The notes beneath the pieces were generated by a model. That model was not told the DNA's origin. It worked only from the letters and a program-made list of their open reading frames with translations, and made no database searches. A stretch of DNA of 14,864 nucleotides from Bacillota bacterium. GTDB taxonomy: Bacteria; Bacillota_E; Sulfobacillia; Sulfobacillales; Sulfobacillaceae. A program made the translations under genes and the position numbers. Within the stretch, counting starts at the first letter, position 1. Each line of letters opens with the position of its first letter. Positions 7,651 through 14,685 of the stretch are shown piece after piece. The DNA lies in the NCBI GenBank assembly GCA_021802375.1, contig JAKAAL010000021.1, positions 1-14,864 on the forward strand. Direction: 5' to 3'.

Positions 7651-8754
7651 TTAGGAATTATGCAAGGCTTGATCCAAATCTTCCACGATATCCTCCACAT
7701 CTTCGATGCCCACCGAGATGCGAATTAAATTGGTGGTGATTCCGCCCATTTGTCGGTAAGAATCCGGTACACTATAGTGCACAGCGGCCACTGGTTGCGT
7801 TATCAAAGATTCGACAGAACCCAGGCTCACAGCCCGCGTGAATAGATCCACCCGATTGAGAAACCGATTAACTTCTTCCTGCCCGCCTTTCAATTCAATG
7901 CTCAGTACCCCGCCAAATCCCGCCATCTGCTGTTTCGCCAGGTCGTGCTGCGGATGGCTCCGCAATCCAGGATAATGCACTTTTTCAACCCGAGGGTGTG
8001 TAGCAAGATATTCTGCCACCACCTGGCCATTTTGGTTGTGGCGAGCCATCCTTAATCCAAACGTCTTCATCCCACGGTTCAGCAACCATGCGTCGATGCC
8101 ATTAAGGTTGCCGCCCAATTTACGAAACACGTTCACACATTCGTTGATATACGCAGTGGTTCCCACAATGGCTCCAGCCATTACATCGCTATGTCCATTA
8201 AGGTACTTGGTTCCACTGTGAACAACCGCATCAGCTCCCAGTATAAGGGGTTTTTGGTTGTAAGGTGTGGCAAATGTGTTATCTACAACGACACGGATTC
8301 CGTGTGCGTGGGCCAGTTCGGCAATGGCGGTAATATCGCACACTCTTAGGGTAGGATTGCTGGGAGTCTCTAAAAAGATGACCCGGGTATTAGGGTGTAT
8401 AGCTGATTCCAACTGGCGAAGGTCCGTGACATCAACAAAACTTGTCTCCAGACCAAAGCGGGGCAAAAGGTCGTGAAATAACCCGAAACTGCCCCCATAG
8501 ATGTCAGCGTGACTTATAATATGGTCGCCTGATTTGGTTTGAGCAATTAAGGCAGTGCTAGTGGCAGCCATTCCCGACGCTAATACTAGTGCACTTTGAG
8601 CACCTTCGAGAGCCGCCAGTTTGGATTCTACCATAGTGTAACTAGGGCTCCCATAACGTGTATATATGTACCCTTCGGACTTTCCCTCCATGAGATCCAT
8701 CATGCTCTCGTTGGTAGGAAAAGCAAAGGTCGTCGTTTGATAGATGGGGGGCAC
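7651..8754 (-). CDS. PLP-dependent trans-sulfuration enzyme (cystathionine gamma-synthase/lyase family)
   Basis: This is a cytoplasmic Cys/Met-metabolism PLP enzyme (fold type I). The 367-aa reading begins at a GTG and has PPIYQTTTF at the start, YTRYGSPS at 31-38 (phosphate-contacting Tyr/Arg), VLASGMAA at about 57-64, FLETPSNPT at about 127-135, VVDNTFATP at 156-164, and the PLP lysine K183 in HSGTKYLNGHSD. C-terminal motifs are SLGSVESLI and IRISVGIEDVEDI. Family members normally start about 25 residues earlier. Those residues are present in another frame at 8755-8833, so this start is probably an artefact of a one-base shift. Synthase, gamma-lyase and methionine gamma-lyase cannot be separated by motif alone. 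No methionine or cysteine biosynthesis partner is adjacent. Confidence 0.93.
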   Translation of the reverse strand: MPPIYQTTTFAFPTNESMMDLMEGKSEGYIYTRYGSPSYTMVESKLAALEGAQSALVLASGMAATSTALIAQTKSGDHIISHADIYGGSFGLFHDLLPRFGLETSFVDVTDLRQLESAIHPNTRVIFLETPSNPTLRVCDITAIAELAHAHGIRVVVDNTFATPYNQKPLILGADAVVHSGTKYLNGHSDVMAGAIVGTTAYINECVNVFRKLGGNLNGIDAWLLNRGMKTFGLRMARHNQNGQVVAEYLATHPRVEKVHYPGLRSHPQHDLAKQQMAGFGGVLSIELKGGQEEVNRFLNRVDLFTRAVSLGSVESLITQPVAAVHYSVPDSYRQMGGITTNLIRISVGIEDVEDIVEDLDQALHNS

Positions 8755-8833
8755 AACTGAACCTGTGGTTGGATCAGGACACTCTCCAGAGTGAATGAGG
8801 ATGGAGTTGACCCCCTCGTAACGCTTTTGTCAT
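8755..8833 (-). pseudogene. Missing N-terminus of the PLP enzyme, out of frame by one base at a C5 run
   Basis: On the - strand, ATG at 8833-8831 reads MTKALRG. After one base of the C5 run at 8811-8815 is skipped, it continues VNSILIHSGECPDPTTGSVV directly into PPIYQTTTF. This is the standard family N-terminus (IHxG...DPTTGA.VPPIYQ). The restored protein would be 393 aa with the PLP lysine at 209, the usual size. An AAAGGTGG ribosome-site-like stretch lies about 10 nt before the ATG. The shift may be a sequencing error or a true mutation. Confidence 0.8.
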
Positions 8834-8851
8834 ATCGAATATGCCACCTTT

Positions 8852-9199
8852 CTTGACATCCTGCCCACGGCTAAAACCGGGAATCTCCGATCCTCAAGGC
8901 ATCGGATTTCTTCATCATCGTACCATTGATTGTTCGGGCTTGGGCCGTTCGTTCACAATACAAGGCAAGTTGGTCTCTTGTCGTTTTGCGTTCCACAGGG
9001 CGGGACCGGAATAGATGCGGTAGCGATATGCTATTAACATCCCCACAGGATGTCTTCTATCTCTCAAAATCGCAATTTCTGATAATATAGCCAATAGGTT
9101 ACGCCACCAAAGGAGATAACGGCTTACGGGGCAGGGAGTCCCTGCAACCGGGGTTTTACCGCGTTTTTCGGTAATTTGCTCCCGATTTTAGCCGTATAC
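8852..9199 (-). mobile_element. Internally deleted IS200/IS605-type derivative (about 345 bp) with 16-bp inverted ends
   Basis: The ends carry an inverted repeat with one mismatch: ACGGCTAAAACCGGGA (8867-8882) against TCCCGATTTTAGCCGT (9180-9195). The right-end sequence, read on the - strand as TTTTAGCCGTGGGCAGGATGTCAAGA, resembles typical IS200/IS605 ends. Between the ends, a - strand ORF of 41 codons (8915-9040) begins MLIAYRYRIYS, like the N-terminus of TnpB, and then has KRQETN, like a TnpB C-terminus. This suggests that the middle of tnpB was deleted. Hairpins inside include TCCGAT/ATCGGA (8886-8906), GCAGG/CCTGC (9131-9145) and TTACCG/CGGTAA (9156-9174). It lies just upstream of the PLP enzyme gene. 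No intact transposase is present. Confidence 0.7.
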
Positions 9200-9292
9200 A
9201 GAATGATAGGGTTGTTTGTTTAATGGGGATCCTAGAGTCAATGGAACCGCACCCCCAACTGTCGGCGATGATTCGAATTTTGCACCACTTAT

Positions 9293-10483
9293 TTAGCCAC
9301 CACTGGCACCCTCAGTCGTGCGGGTACTCCCAACCCAAAGAGTTGGGACCACGGCTATGGCTAAACACCCTGCAGCAACCAAAATGGCCACCGCAGTGCC
9401 CTGTGCCTGAGCCACAATCCCTACGGCCCAAGCACCAAACGCGCCTACGGTATTGCCGACCCCCATGGTTAATCCCGATGCCATCCCGAGTCGACCAGGA
9501 AAAAGTGATTGCCCATACACCAACAACACTGCGCCCGCGCCATTAACGGCGAAACCCCAGACAGCCACGGTTAACCAAAAGGGCCATCCTGTACCCGTTC
9601 CGATGGCACCGCCAACAGCTGCCAAACTTGCCCCCAGCAACGAACCGATCAGAATCGGCCGTGGACCCCAGCGATCGGATGCCGAGCCTCCTAGAACATT
9701 GCCTATCATGCCTAAACTATAGACTACCGCCAATAGCGCCCCCGTCTGCGTGAATGCACCGCCTCTTTGATGCCATACAATGGGCAGCAATGTGAGGAGA
9801 CTGGCGGTCCCCAAATTGCGCAATGCAACTAAGACAAAAAAGGCGCGACCCCGGTGCCATATATTAGCCCACTCGACCTTTACTGGATGTCTCCGGGGCC
9901 GAGACAGTGTCGGAATTGTACGGGCCGATGAAAAGAGTAAGCCAGCCGCAGCTATCCCAGGCAATGCCAGGCCCGCCACGCCAAACTTCCCACCCCACTG
10001 CCAAACTGCCACAGCTGCTAGCGGTGCCAAGATATGGCCAATCATGCCACTGACCATCCACCCACTCATTCTCCGCCCCTTATGCCCGAGAACCGATTGG
10101 CTCACCAGAGCTGCCATGTGCGGGTGAAAAGCCGCGTTGCCTAGTCCACCCAGCATAAGGACAACTGCAAATATGGTGTATGAGGGGGCCCAAGCTAACC
10201 CAAGGGCATTGCCCAAACTTCCGATTAAAAGTCCGCCTACAATAAACCAAGGCCCCCCTCGGCTATCCGCCCATATGCCCATAATGGGTTGCAAAGCCTG
10301 TGTGGTCACCGCCAATAAACCCGCCAACAACCCCGCCTGACTTTCGGTAAAGTGCCATCGAATCATCAACGCCGGCAGTAACGCAAGATAAAGGGTTGGA
10401 TACCCGTCATTAACCGCATGCGCAATAGCCCATATGGCGGCGTCAATCCATGAATTGTGGCGAAATAGTCCACTGCCCCTCAA
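9293..10483 (-). CDS. MFS transporter, fosmidomycin-resistance (Fsr) type
   Basis: The 396-aa integral membrane protein is predicted to have 12 membrane helices with a polar central loop at about residues 190-212. The N-terminal pattern AHAVNDGYPTLYLALLPAL followed by LLAVTTQALQPIMGIWADSRG and GNAAFHPHMAALVSQ is that of the fosmidomycin-resistance family of MFS exporters. Motif A-like loops occur after TM2 (GIWADSRGG, 69-77) and after TM8 (GGSASDRWGP, 265-274). The start is TTG at 10483, overlapping the TGA of the preceding 70-codon ORF, which suggests translational coupling. The substrate is unknown: the family includes drug exporters, but no resistance context is visible here. Confidence 0.9.
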   Translation of the reverse strand: MRGSGLFRHNSWIDAAIWAIAHAVNDGYPTLYLALLPALMIRWHFTESQAGLLAGLLAVTTQALQPIMGIWADSRGGPWFIVGGLLIGSLGNALGLAWAPSYTIFAVVLMLGGLGNAAFHPHMAALVSQSVLGHKGRRMSGWMVSGMIGHILAPLAAVAVWQWGGKFGVAGLALPGIAAAGLLFSSARTIPTLSRPRRHPVKVEWANIWHRGRAFFVLVALRNLGTASLLTLLPIVWHQRGGAFTQTGALLAVVYSLGMIGNVLGGSASDRWGPRPILIGSLLGASLAAVGGAIGTGTGWPFWLTVAVWGFAVNGAGAVLLVYGQSLFPGRLGMASGLTMGVGNTVGAFGAWAVGIVAQAQGTAVAILVAAGCLAIAVVPTLWVGSTRTTEGASGG

Positions 10484-10692
10484 CCTATCGTCTCCAAATC
10501 ATAGCGCAACGCAACAAACCCTGCACGATCCAAAACACGGGTAGTCCGGCATCGATATTCCAAGTCCCACGCTTGCTCGGTGGTGATAAATTCGTTCGGT
10601 GATACATACAACCCGCTTCTAATCGATGACGGTTCCGCACCCATTATCGAATTCACTTCCTGGATCGTCCAAAATCGAGCGTTACGATACAC
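10480..10692 (-). CDS. Small hypothetical protein overlapping the MFS start
   Basis: The 70-aa reading from a GTG has no motif I recognise; it contains FWTIQEVNSIMGAEPSSI and ends RAGFVALRYDLETIG. Its TGA overlaps the TTG start of the MFS gene (TTGA), which favours a real upstream gene. The frame stays open for about 50 more codons upstream, to a stop near 10846, but offers no ATG, GTG or TTG there. The true gene could therefore be longer and damaged at its 5' end. No clear ribosome site precedes the GTG. A + strand frame over 10626-10853 is also open and competes with this call. Confidence 0.4.
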   Translation of the reverse strand: MYRNARFWTIQEVNSIMGAEPSSIRSGLYVSPNEFITTEQAWDLEYRCRTTRVLDRAGFVALRYDLETIG

Positions 10693-11159
10693 CGATGTCG
10701 CGTCATCCAGTGCACGAACTTGATAGTGCTGGGCCCAAGGGCCAGTACCATGAACTCTACCGCCGCCTAACCCTGACGGGACGATACTTTTGTCGTTTTG
10801 CTCAACACATGGTCGGTACCGCGGGGAGCCGATCTCCGTCGATCAACCATTAAGCATTGCGGAATTCTCCAAAGAACAAACGTTCTGAGTCTAGTTTATC
10901 ATCCCCAGGCTTTATAGGCAATGGGACGCGCTGACAGGAAGAAAAAAACCCTACGTCCTCAACGGCCGCCACCCGCTTGACCCCCTCTTGGCTATCGCCT
11001 AAGATGGGCAATGCGCGGGCGTTATATTCAAGTTTTGATTGGTATTATGCCTCTTACTGAAAAAAGAAAATATTTCTGGATGGATCCGCTACGATCTTGG
11101 CGTGAACGGTCTAGGTTATTCCAGAAGCATTCGGCTTAGTTGTATCTTCATACCCTAAT
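10693..11159. other. Intergenic region without a supported gene
   Basis: About 465 bp lie between the small ORF and the IS605 relic. The left part may be the 5' end of a damaged version of the small gene (see 10480-10692). The remainder is A/T-rich in places and contains only very short open frames, plus a GAAC-N4-GTTC palindrome at 10874-10885. I see no tRNA, terminator or recognisable protein fragment. Confidence 0.5.
10874..10885. promoter_or_regulatory. LexA/DinR-box-like palindrome
   Basis: GAACAAACGTTC with its flanks matches the Gram-positive SOS box CGAACRNRYGTTYG at 12 of 14 positions; only the outermost C and G differ. It lies about 180 nt upstream of the small ORF/MFS pair. No SOS gene is adjacent, so it may be fortuitous or may regulate that pair. 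Confidence 0.3.
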
Positions 11160-11660
11160 CAAGCCGGGCAAAACCCCGGTGTCAATAAACACCCATGCCA
11201 CAAATTGGCATCACCAAAACAGAGAGAAAGAAGAGCAATAGTCGTCTTTCTCTCCGGCGTGAGGCATTTGCCCATCATGGAATCGGTATACTCCCTGCTT
11301 CGCGTGCTTGAGCAGGGGGCAGCACGGCCACAACGAGCGATCCCCGACTCGGAGAATTTGTTGACCGACCCCCATTTGCGCCAATGGGTCATCCTCGTTG
11401 TCCTTGACTGCGTGCTAGTGGGATTTGTAGCGCAAGTCCTGAAGTATTGCCGAATCACATGCCATCCGATAGGGTAGAGATTCTCCGCAGAGCGACACAT
11501 TGCGCGCAGGGCTGCGTATTCGGGTTTCGTTAAGCCTTGAATCGGATTGCTTTGTATCCTCCCGTACACCAGAACCCCCGTCCTTCTACGGATGCAGTAT
11601 CTAGCAACACCCTGACGGCGAGCACCTTCTATCTCCAGAGCTAAAGCCAGGGGTTTTACG
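11160..11660 (-). mobile_element. tnpB: IS605-type relic with the 5' part of tnpB, frameshifted and truncated
   Basis: TnpB is the RNA-guided nuclease of IS200/IS605 elements. One - strand frame (to about 11441) reads IQSNPIQGLTKPEYAALRA, then SAENLYPIGWHVIRQYF, matching the TnpB N-terminal pattern (LTKQEY...CxxAKNLYNVGLYxIRQxF). A second frame (11440-11211) then gives HAVKDNEDDPLAQMGVGQQ, ILRVGDRSL and LLKHAKQGVYRF, which continues the same protein. That frame contains an in-frame TAG at 11415-11417. The RuvC catalytic part is absent. A left-end-like segment with ACCCCTGGCTTTAGCTCTGG lies near 11640, and hairpins mark the right side. The start codon seems lost (ATA in place of ATG before CAA AGC). 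It is a dead element inserted just downstream of icd. Confidence 0.75.
11164..11211 (-). ncRNA. Three consecutive hairpins at the 3' end of the tnpB relic, possible omega-RNA remnant
   Basis: Three short perfect stems follow each other: CCGGG/CCCGG (about 11164-11179), GGTGT/ACACC (11178-11193) and ATGCCA/TGGCAT (11195-11211). On the - strand they lie immediately after the frameshifted tnpB fragment, where IS605-type elements carry the right end and the guide RNA (omegaRNA) scaffold. The role is inferred from position; I did not fold it computationally. Confidence 0.4.
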
Positions 11661-11676
11661 ACGCATTTGATAAGGT

Positions 11677-11700
11677 GCCGGAGAGCCATTGCTCTCCGGC
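11677..11700 (-). terminator. Strong hairpin 20 nt after the icd stop
   Basis: GCCGGAGAGC (11677-11686) and GCTCTCCGGC (11691-11700) form a perfect 10-bp stem with a 4-nt CATT loop. Its position fits a transcription end for isocitrate dehydrogenase. A U-run is missing on the - strand side, so it may act with Rho or protect the mRNA 3' end. Confidence 0.5.
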
Positions 11701-11719
11701 AGTCTACCGCAGCCAAACT

Positions 11720-13165
11720 TTACCCATGTACCGCCGAGAATCCGGGTACTCCATCGAACAGATAGAGATTTTCTGTTTTGATTGGGTCAAAGCCTGCCTC
11801 CGCTACCCGTTTAAGCAGTTCTACGACATGACTGGAACGCACCGTCTCACCATCACGCCCCATAAATCGGCATCGCCAATGATCGGTGCAAAAAGTCTCG
11901 GGCAAGCCGTCGGGCCACACTTTGATGCCGCGATTCGTAATAACCCGTAATTGCAAGGGATCTGCCAACACTTGCATCAGGGCATTGCCGAGTTCATTTG
12001 GAGATCCGGGTTCCCAATCTAGGAACACATCAACACCTACCAGTTGTTTTACTGCCTTTTGATGGTGTTCGCTCTTTCGCCACAACGACAAGGAAGGCAC
12101 TTTACCATAAGACACGGTTTTTAGCATAATGGGAACTTCTCCCAGTCGGTTGATCACAGCGTCCGCAAACTCGGCGGTGCCCACTTTCTGACGGCTGTTT
12201 CCTTCGGTGAAAATATCGTCTGTGTGAATGCCCTCTTCAATAGCCTTCAACCATGCATTGTGCACCCGCGTAGCTACCTCTGGTTGGCCTATGTGCACTA
12301 ACATCATAATCGCCCCCAGCAATAGTCCCGATGGATTGGCCTTGTTTTGCCCGGCAAGGCGCGGCGCTGATCCGTGAATCGCCTCGAACATCGCGCACTG
12401 ATCCCCAATATTGGCGGAACCCGCTAGCCCCACCGACCCCGCAATTTGAGCTGCAACGTCTGACAGGACATCACCGTACAGATTAGGCATGACAATCACA
12501 TCAAAGTTCTCCGGTGTATCTGCCAGTTTCGCCGCACCAATGTCCACAATCCAGGTTTCATTTTCGAGATCAGGATACTCGGCAGCTATCTCGTTGAACA
12601 CTTTGTGGAACAATCCATCGGTGAGTTTCATGATGTTATCTTTAACAAAGCAGGTCACCTTTTTACGATTGTGCGCGCGCGCATACTCGAATGCATAACG
12701 AATCACTTTTTCCGAGCCTGGGCGAGAAATAAGCTTCAGACACTGATAGACTTGTTCCGTTTGTCGATGCTCGATCCCCGCGTACAAATCTTCTTCGTTT
12801 TCACGAATGATGACCACATTCATTGATGGGTGCTGGGTATAGATAAAAGGATGGTAGGACACACTGGGGCGAACATTGGCATACAATCCCAGCGCCTTAC
12901 GCGTCGTAACATTCAAGCTCTTGTATCCGCCGCCCTGAGGTGTGGTGATTGGTGCCTTGAGAAAAACTTGGGTCCGTCGCAAAGAATCCCACGCTTTAGG
13001 CTCCATTCCCGTTTCAACGCCACGCAAGTAGACCTTTTCGCCAATTTCGATCGTCTCAATCTCGATTTGAGCTCCGGCTGTCTGAATAATCCGCAAAACT
13101 GCATCCATAATTTCCGGGCCAATTCCGTCCCCGTAGGCTACGGTAATAGGGGTTCGTGGTGTCAT
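11720..13165 (-). CDS. icd: Isocitrate dehydrogenase, long (Thermus/Rickettsia-like) type
   Basis: This TCA-cycle enzyme oxidises isocitrate to 2-oxoglutarate, probably with NADP+. The 481-aa product starts TPITVAYGDGIGPEIM. It carries ITTPQGGGYKSLNVTTRK and LYANVRPSVSYHP (isocitrate contacts), IIRENEEDLYAGIEHRQT, KDNIMKLTDG, and NLYGDVLSDVAAQIAGSVG with the metal-binding aspartates. The adenine-loop region EAIHGSAPRLAGQNKANP follows. An extension of about 140 residues after the catalytic core (from near KTVSYGKVPS) is characteristic of the long type. I prefer the ATG at 13165, which has GGAG 9 nt upstream; an in-frame ATG at 13180 would add five residues. Coenzyme preference cannot be proven by eye. 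Confidence 0.95.
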   Translation of the reverse strand: MTPRTPITVAYGDGIGPEIMDAVLRIIQTAGAQIEIETIEIGEKVYLRGVETGMEPKAWDSLRRTQVFLKAPITTPQGGGYKSLNVTTRKALGLYANVRPSVSYHPFIYTQHPSMNVVIIRENEEDLYAGIEHRQTEQVYQCLKLISRPGSEKVIRYAFEYARAHNRKKVTCFVKDNIMKLTDGLFHKVFNEIAAEYPDLENETWIVDIGAAKLADTPENFDVIVMPNLYGDVLSDVAAQIAGSVGLAGSANIGDQCAMFEAIHGSAPRLAGQNKANPSGLLLGAIMMLVHIGQPEVATRVHNAWLKAIEEGIHTDDIFTEGNSRQKVGTAEFADAVINRLGEVPIMLKTVSYGKVPSLSLWRKSEHHQKAVKQLVGVDVFLDWEPGSPNELGNALMQVLADPLQLRVITNRGIKVWPDGLPETFCTDHWRCRFMGRDGETVRSSHVVELLKRVAEAGFDPIKTENLYLFDGVPGFSAVHG

Positions 13166-13646
13166 AATCATCTTCTCCATTCTGTGATCTCACTAGGTGA
13201 CCAAGCCCAACCCAAAAGCTACACAAGCGCTCTACTTCGTTTTGCCTTATTTCCCGATCATTTGCCCTTCGTGACGAATGAAGGTGCGGTTGATTTTCTT
13301 CTAAGATTCTCGGAGGACCCATCGTCCAATGGCTGCACCTGGGTTGCTGAACAATCAATCCAACATCCTGAACTCGAATCGCCTGTAGATGCTGCACAGG
13401 GAATCCCAACGGTATACTGTCATCAATAGGGTACGAACCAGACACCCACACAGATCCCGGCGCGCACCCTCACAGCGAAGCCCGTTCTCAATTGTCGTTC
13501 CACCATACGTTCCTGATGAGGCGAAACATCCCCGACGATAAGCAAATCGTAGGTTTTAACTAATACGACGAATTATAGTGGCGATTTCTGATGGTCCGGG
13601 GCAGTTAACACTCGCTCCCTTCATCGTAGCTTTACCCCTCTCACCC
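13166..13646. other. Upstream region of icd and gap to the DUF6671 relic
   Basis: About 480 bp have no supported gene. A - strand frame (13056-13451) is open through the icd start but shows no known motif; its part upstream of icd, with stretches such as LGFPVQHLQAIRVQDVG, might be eroded coding sequence. No convincing icd promoter hexamers with good spacing were found by eye. Confidence 0.4.
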
Positions 13647-14466
13647 TCATTTCTGATTTTGACCTGTATGCGGCCACGGAGTGAACCAAGGACACTGCTC
13701 GGGTTGGGCACCACTCACGCCGTCTCCGCTGCCGGGTATCCCCCGGAAATTGGCAAGGAGGGCAACCGTAAATCTCCCTCATTACCCATTCAGTTTCGCC
13801 CCCACACCGTTCGCACGGTAGGCTCTTAATCACATCAACCAGCCCCCAGCCTGAGATGGGACATTGCAAGCACCCGGCACTCAGTCGACGGTTGACCCCC
13901 CTTGGCAACTTCATAAAGCACGATCTGGCGGGTCGGATTCATATACGCTCGCATGTCCGTCTCAACATGGGCTAAGCCGCCCTGGGAAACCAAAGCACAT
14001 CGCTCTACAGTCTCTTTTAAAACGTCGGAACTCGAAATTCCTTTGATAAATCACGGGTTGTAATCTAGCATTCGGCCTGACCATCAACCCATGTGAGGGA
14101 AAATATGCGTTCATCAAAAAATCCCCTAGCTCCTCAAATGTTTTTCTGGCATTCTGGGCAAAATTTGTTTGAGAACTGACGGTCTGCTCCACCAGTTCAA
14201 TGCCGCGCTGTCTATAAACACCAAAAAGTCATGGTCAACCAAGACAAACACCCCTTGAGGATCCAGACCAAACCTACCCTCGCTCGCCAATCCAAGCGGA
14301 AAACCGGCCAGCGAGCCTTTTGCACGGCCACGTCCCGTAGAGTTCCGGTCGGGTCAATTTCTCCGGTGAAGGTGCTCAGCAAATCCGTATTGAACCGGTT
14401 CTAGCACCCACTCTTTTTGATGTTTCGTAGCAAACGCAAGTTTTCGTCCTCGATAGGGTTTGGCAT
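13647..14466 (-). pseudogene. DUF6671-family protein, relic with about six frameshifts
   Basis: Joining - strand frames gives almost the whole family. The pieces are: PYRGRKLAFATKHQKE (14458-14393); NTDLLSTFTGEIDPTGTLRD (14391-14311); LAGFPLGLASEGRFG and FVLVDHDFLVFID (14314-14210); RGIELVEQTVSSQTNFAQ and FPSHGLMVRPN (14207-14046); KGISSSDVLKETVERC and HVETDMRAYMNPTRQIVLYE (14044-13898); three CxxC pairs CLQC, CERC and CPPC (13896-13741); and QPEQCPW to the stop at 13647. This order (ATKHxKE, TFTGE, KAR, ASEG.FG, TNFA, FPSHGL.VRP, VETDMRA.MNPTR, zinc ribbons) is that of DUF6671 proteins, whose function is unknown. About 20 residues are missing after the first piece. Three of the shifts or joins fall at or beside G/C homopolymers. 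Confidence 0.8.
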
Positions 14467-14599
14467 TCTGATGGTGTCCCTTCATACTCAAATATTTCCC
14501 TTCTGATGCCATGCTCGCGGTAGTGCGGTACAAATTTCCTCTCATATGCGGAAATTCCGGTCCATACCACCGCTGATAATCGTCATATGTGTCGCGTTT

Positions 14600-14630
14600 A
14601 TTATATCACGACTTCTTTTTCGTATGTCAA
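14600..14630 (-). promoter_or_regulatory. Strong sigma-A-like promoter reading left toward the DUF6671 relic
   Basis: On the - strand, TTGACA (14630-14625) and TATAAT (14605-14600) are both perfect consensus hexamers. The spacer is 19 bp, longer than the usual 17, which would lower activity. Transcription would start near 14593, about 125 nt before the likely start of the relic at 14466. Confidence 0.5.
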
Positions 14631-14685
14631 GGCACATTTTTCGCTTTCTCACATTAAGAACAGACATAGGCATTTCCTGTTATCT

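Noticed and set aside
9340..9360. Small inverted repeat CCCAAC/GTTGGG near the MFS 3' end
   Set aside because: It lies inside the coding sequence and lacks a T-run, so it is not a terminator.
9223..9546. 107-codon + strand ORF
   Set aside because: It lies almost entirely antisense to the MFS transporter and is rich in Pro/His/Gln, as expected for a shadow frame.
10626..10853. 75-codon + strand ORF reading GPKGQYHELYRRLTLTGRYF
   Set aside because: It looks partly protein-like, but there is no ribosome site and no motif, and the opposite strand has a frame coupled to the MFS gene. Left open as an alternative.
11205..11477. 90-codon + strand ORF
   Set aside because: It is antisense to the tnpB relic, whose - strand frames match a known family.
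12830..13429. 199-codon + strand ORF
   Set aside because: It runs antisense through the isocitrate dehydrogenase 5' end, which is clearly coding on the other strand, and has no known motif.
13561..13580. TAATACGACGAATTATAGTG resembles the phage T7 promoter
   Set aside because: Only the first nine bases match; the rest differs, and no phage RNA polymerase context is present. Probably chance.
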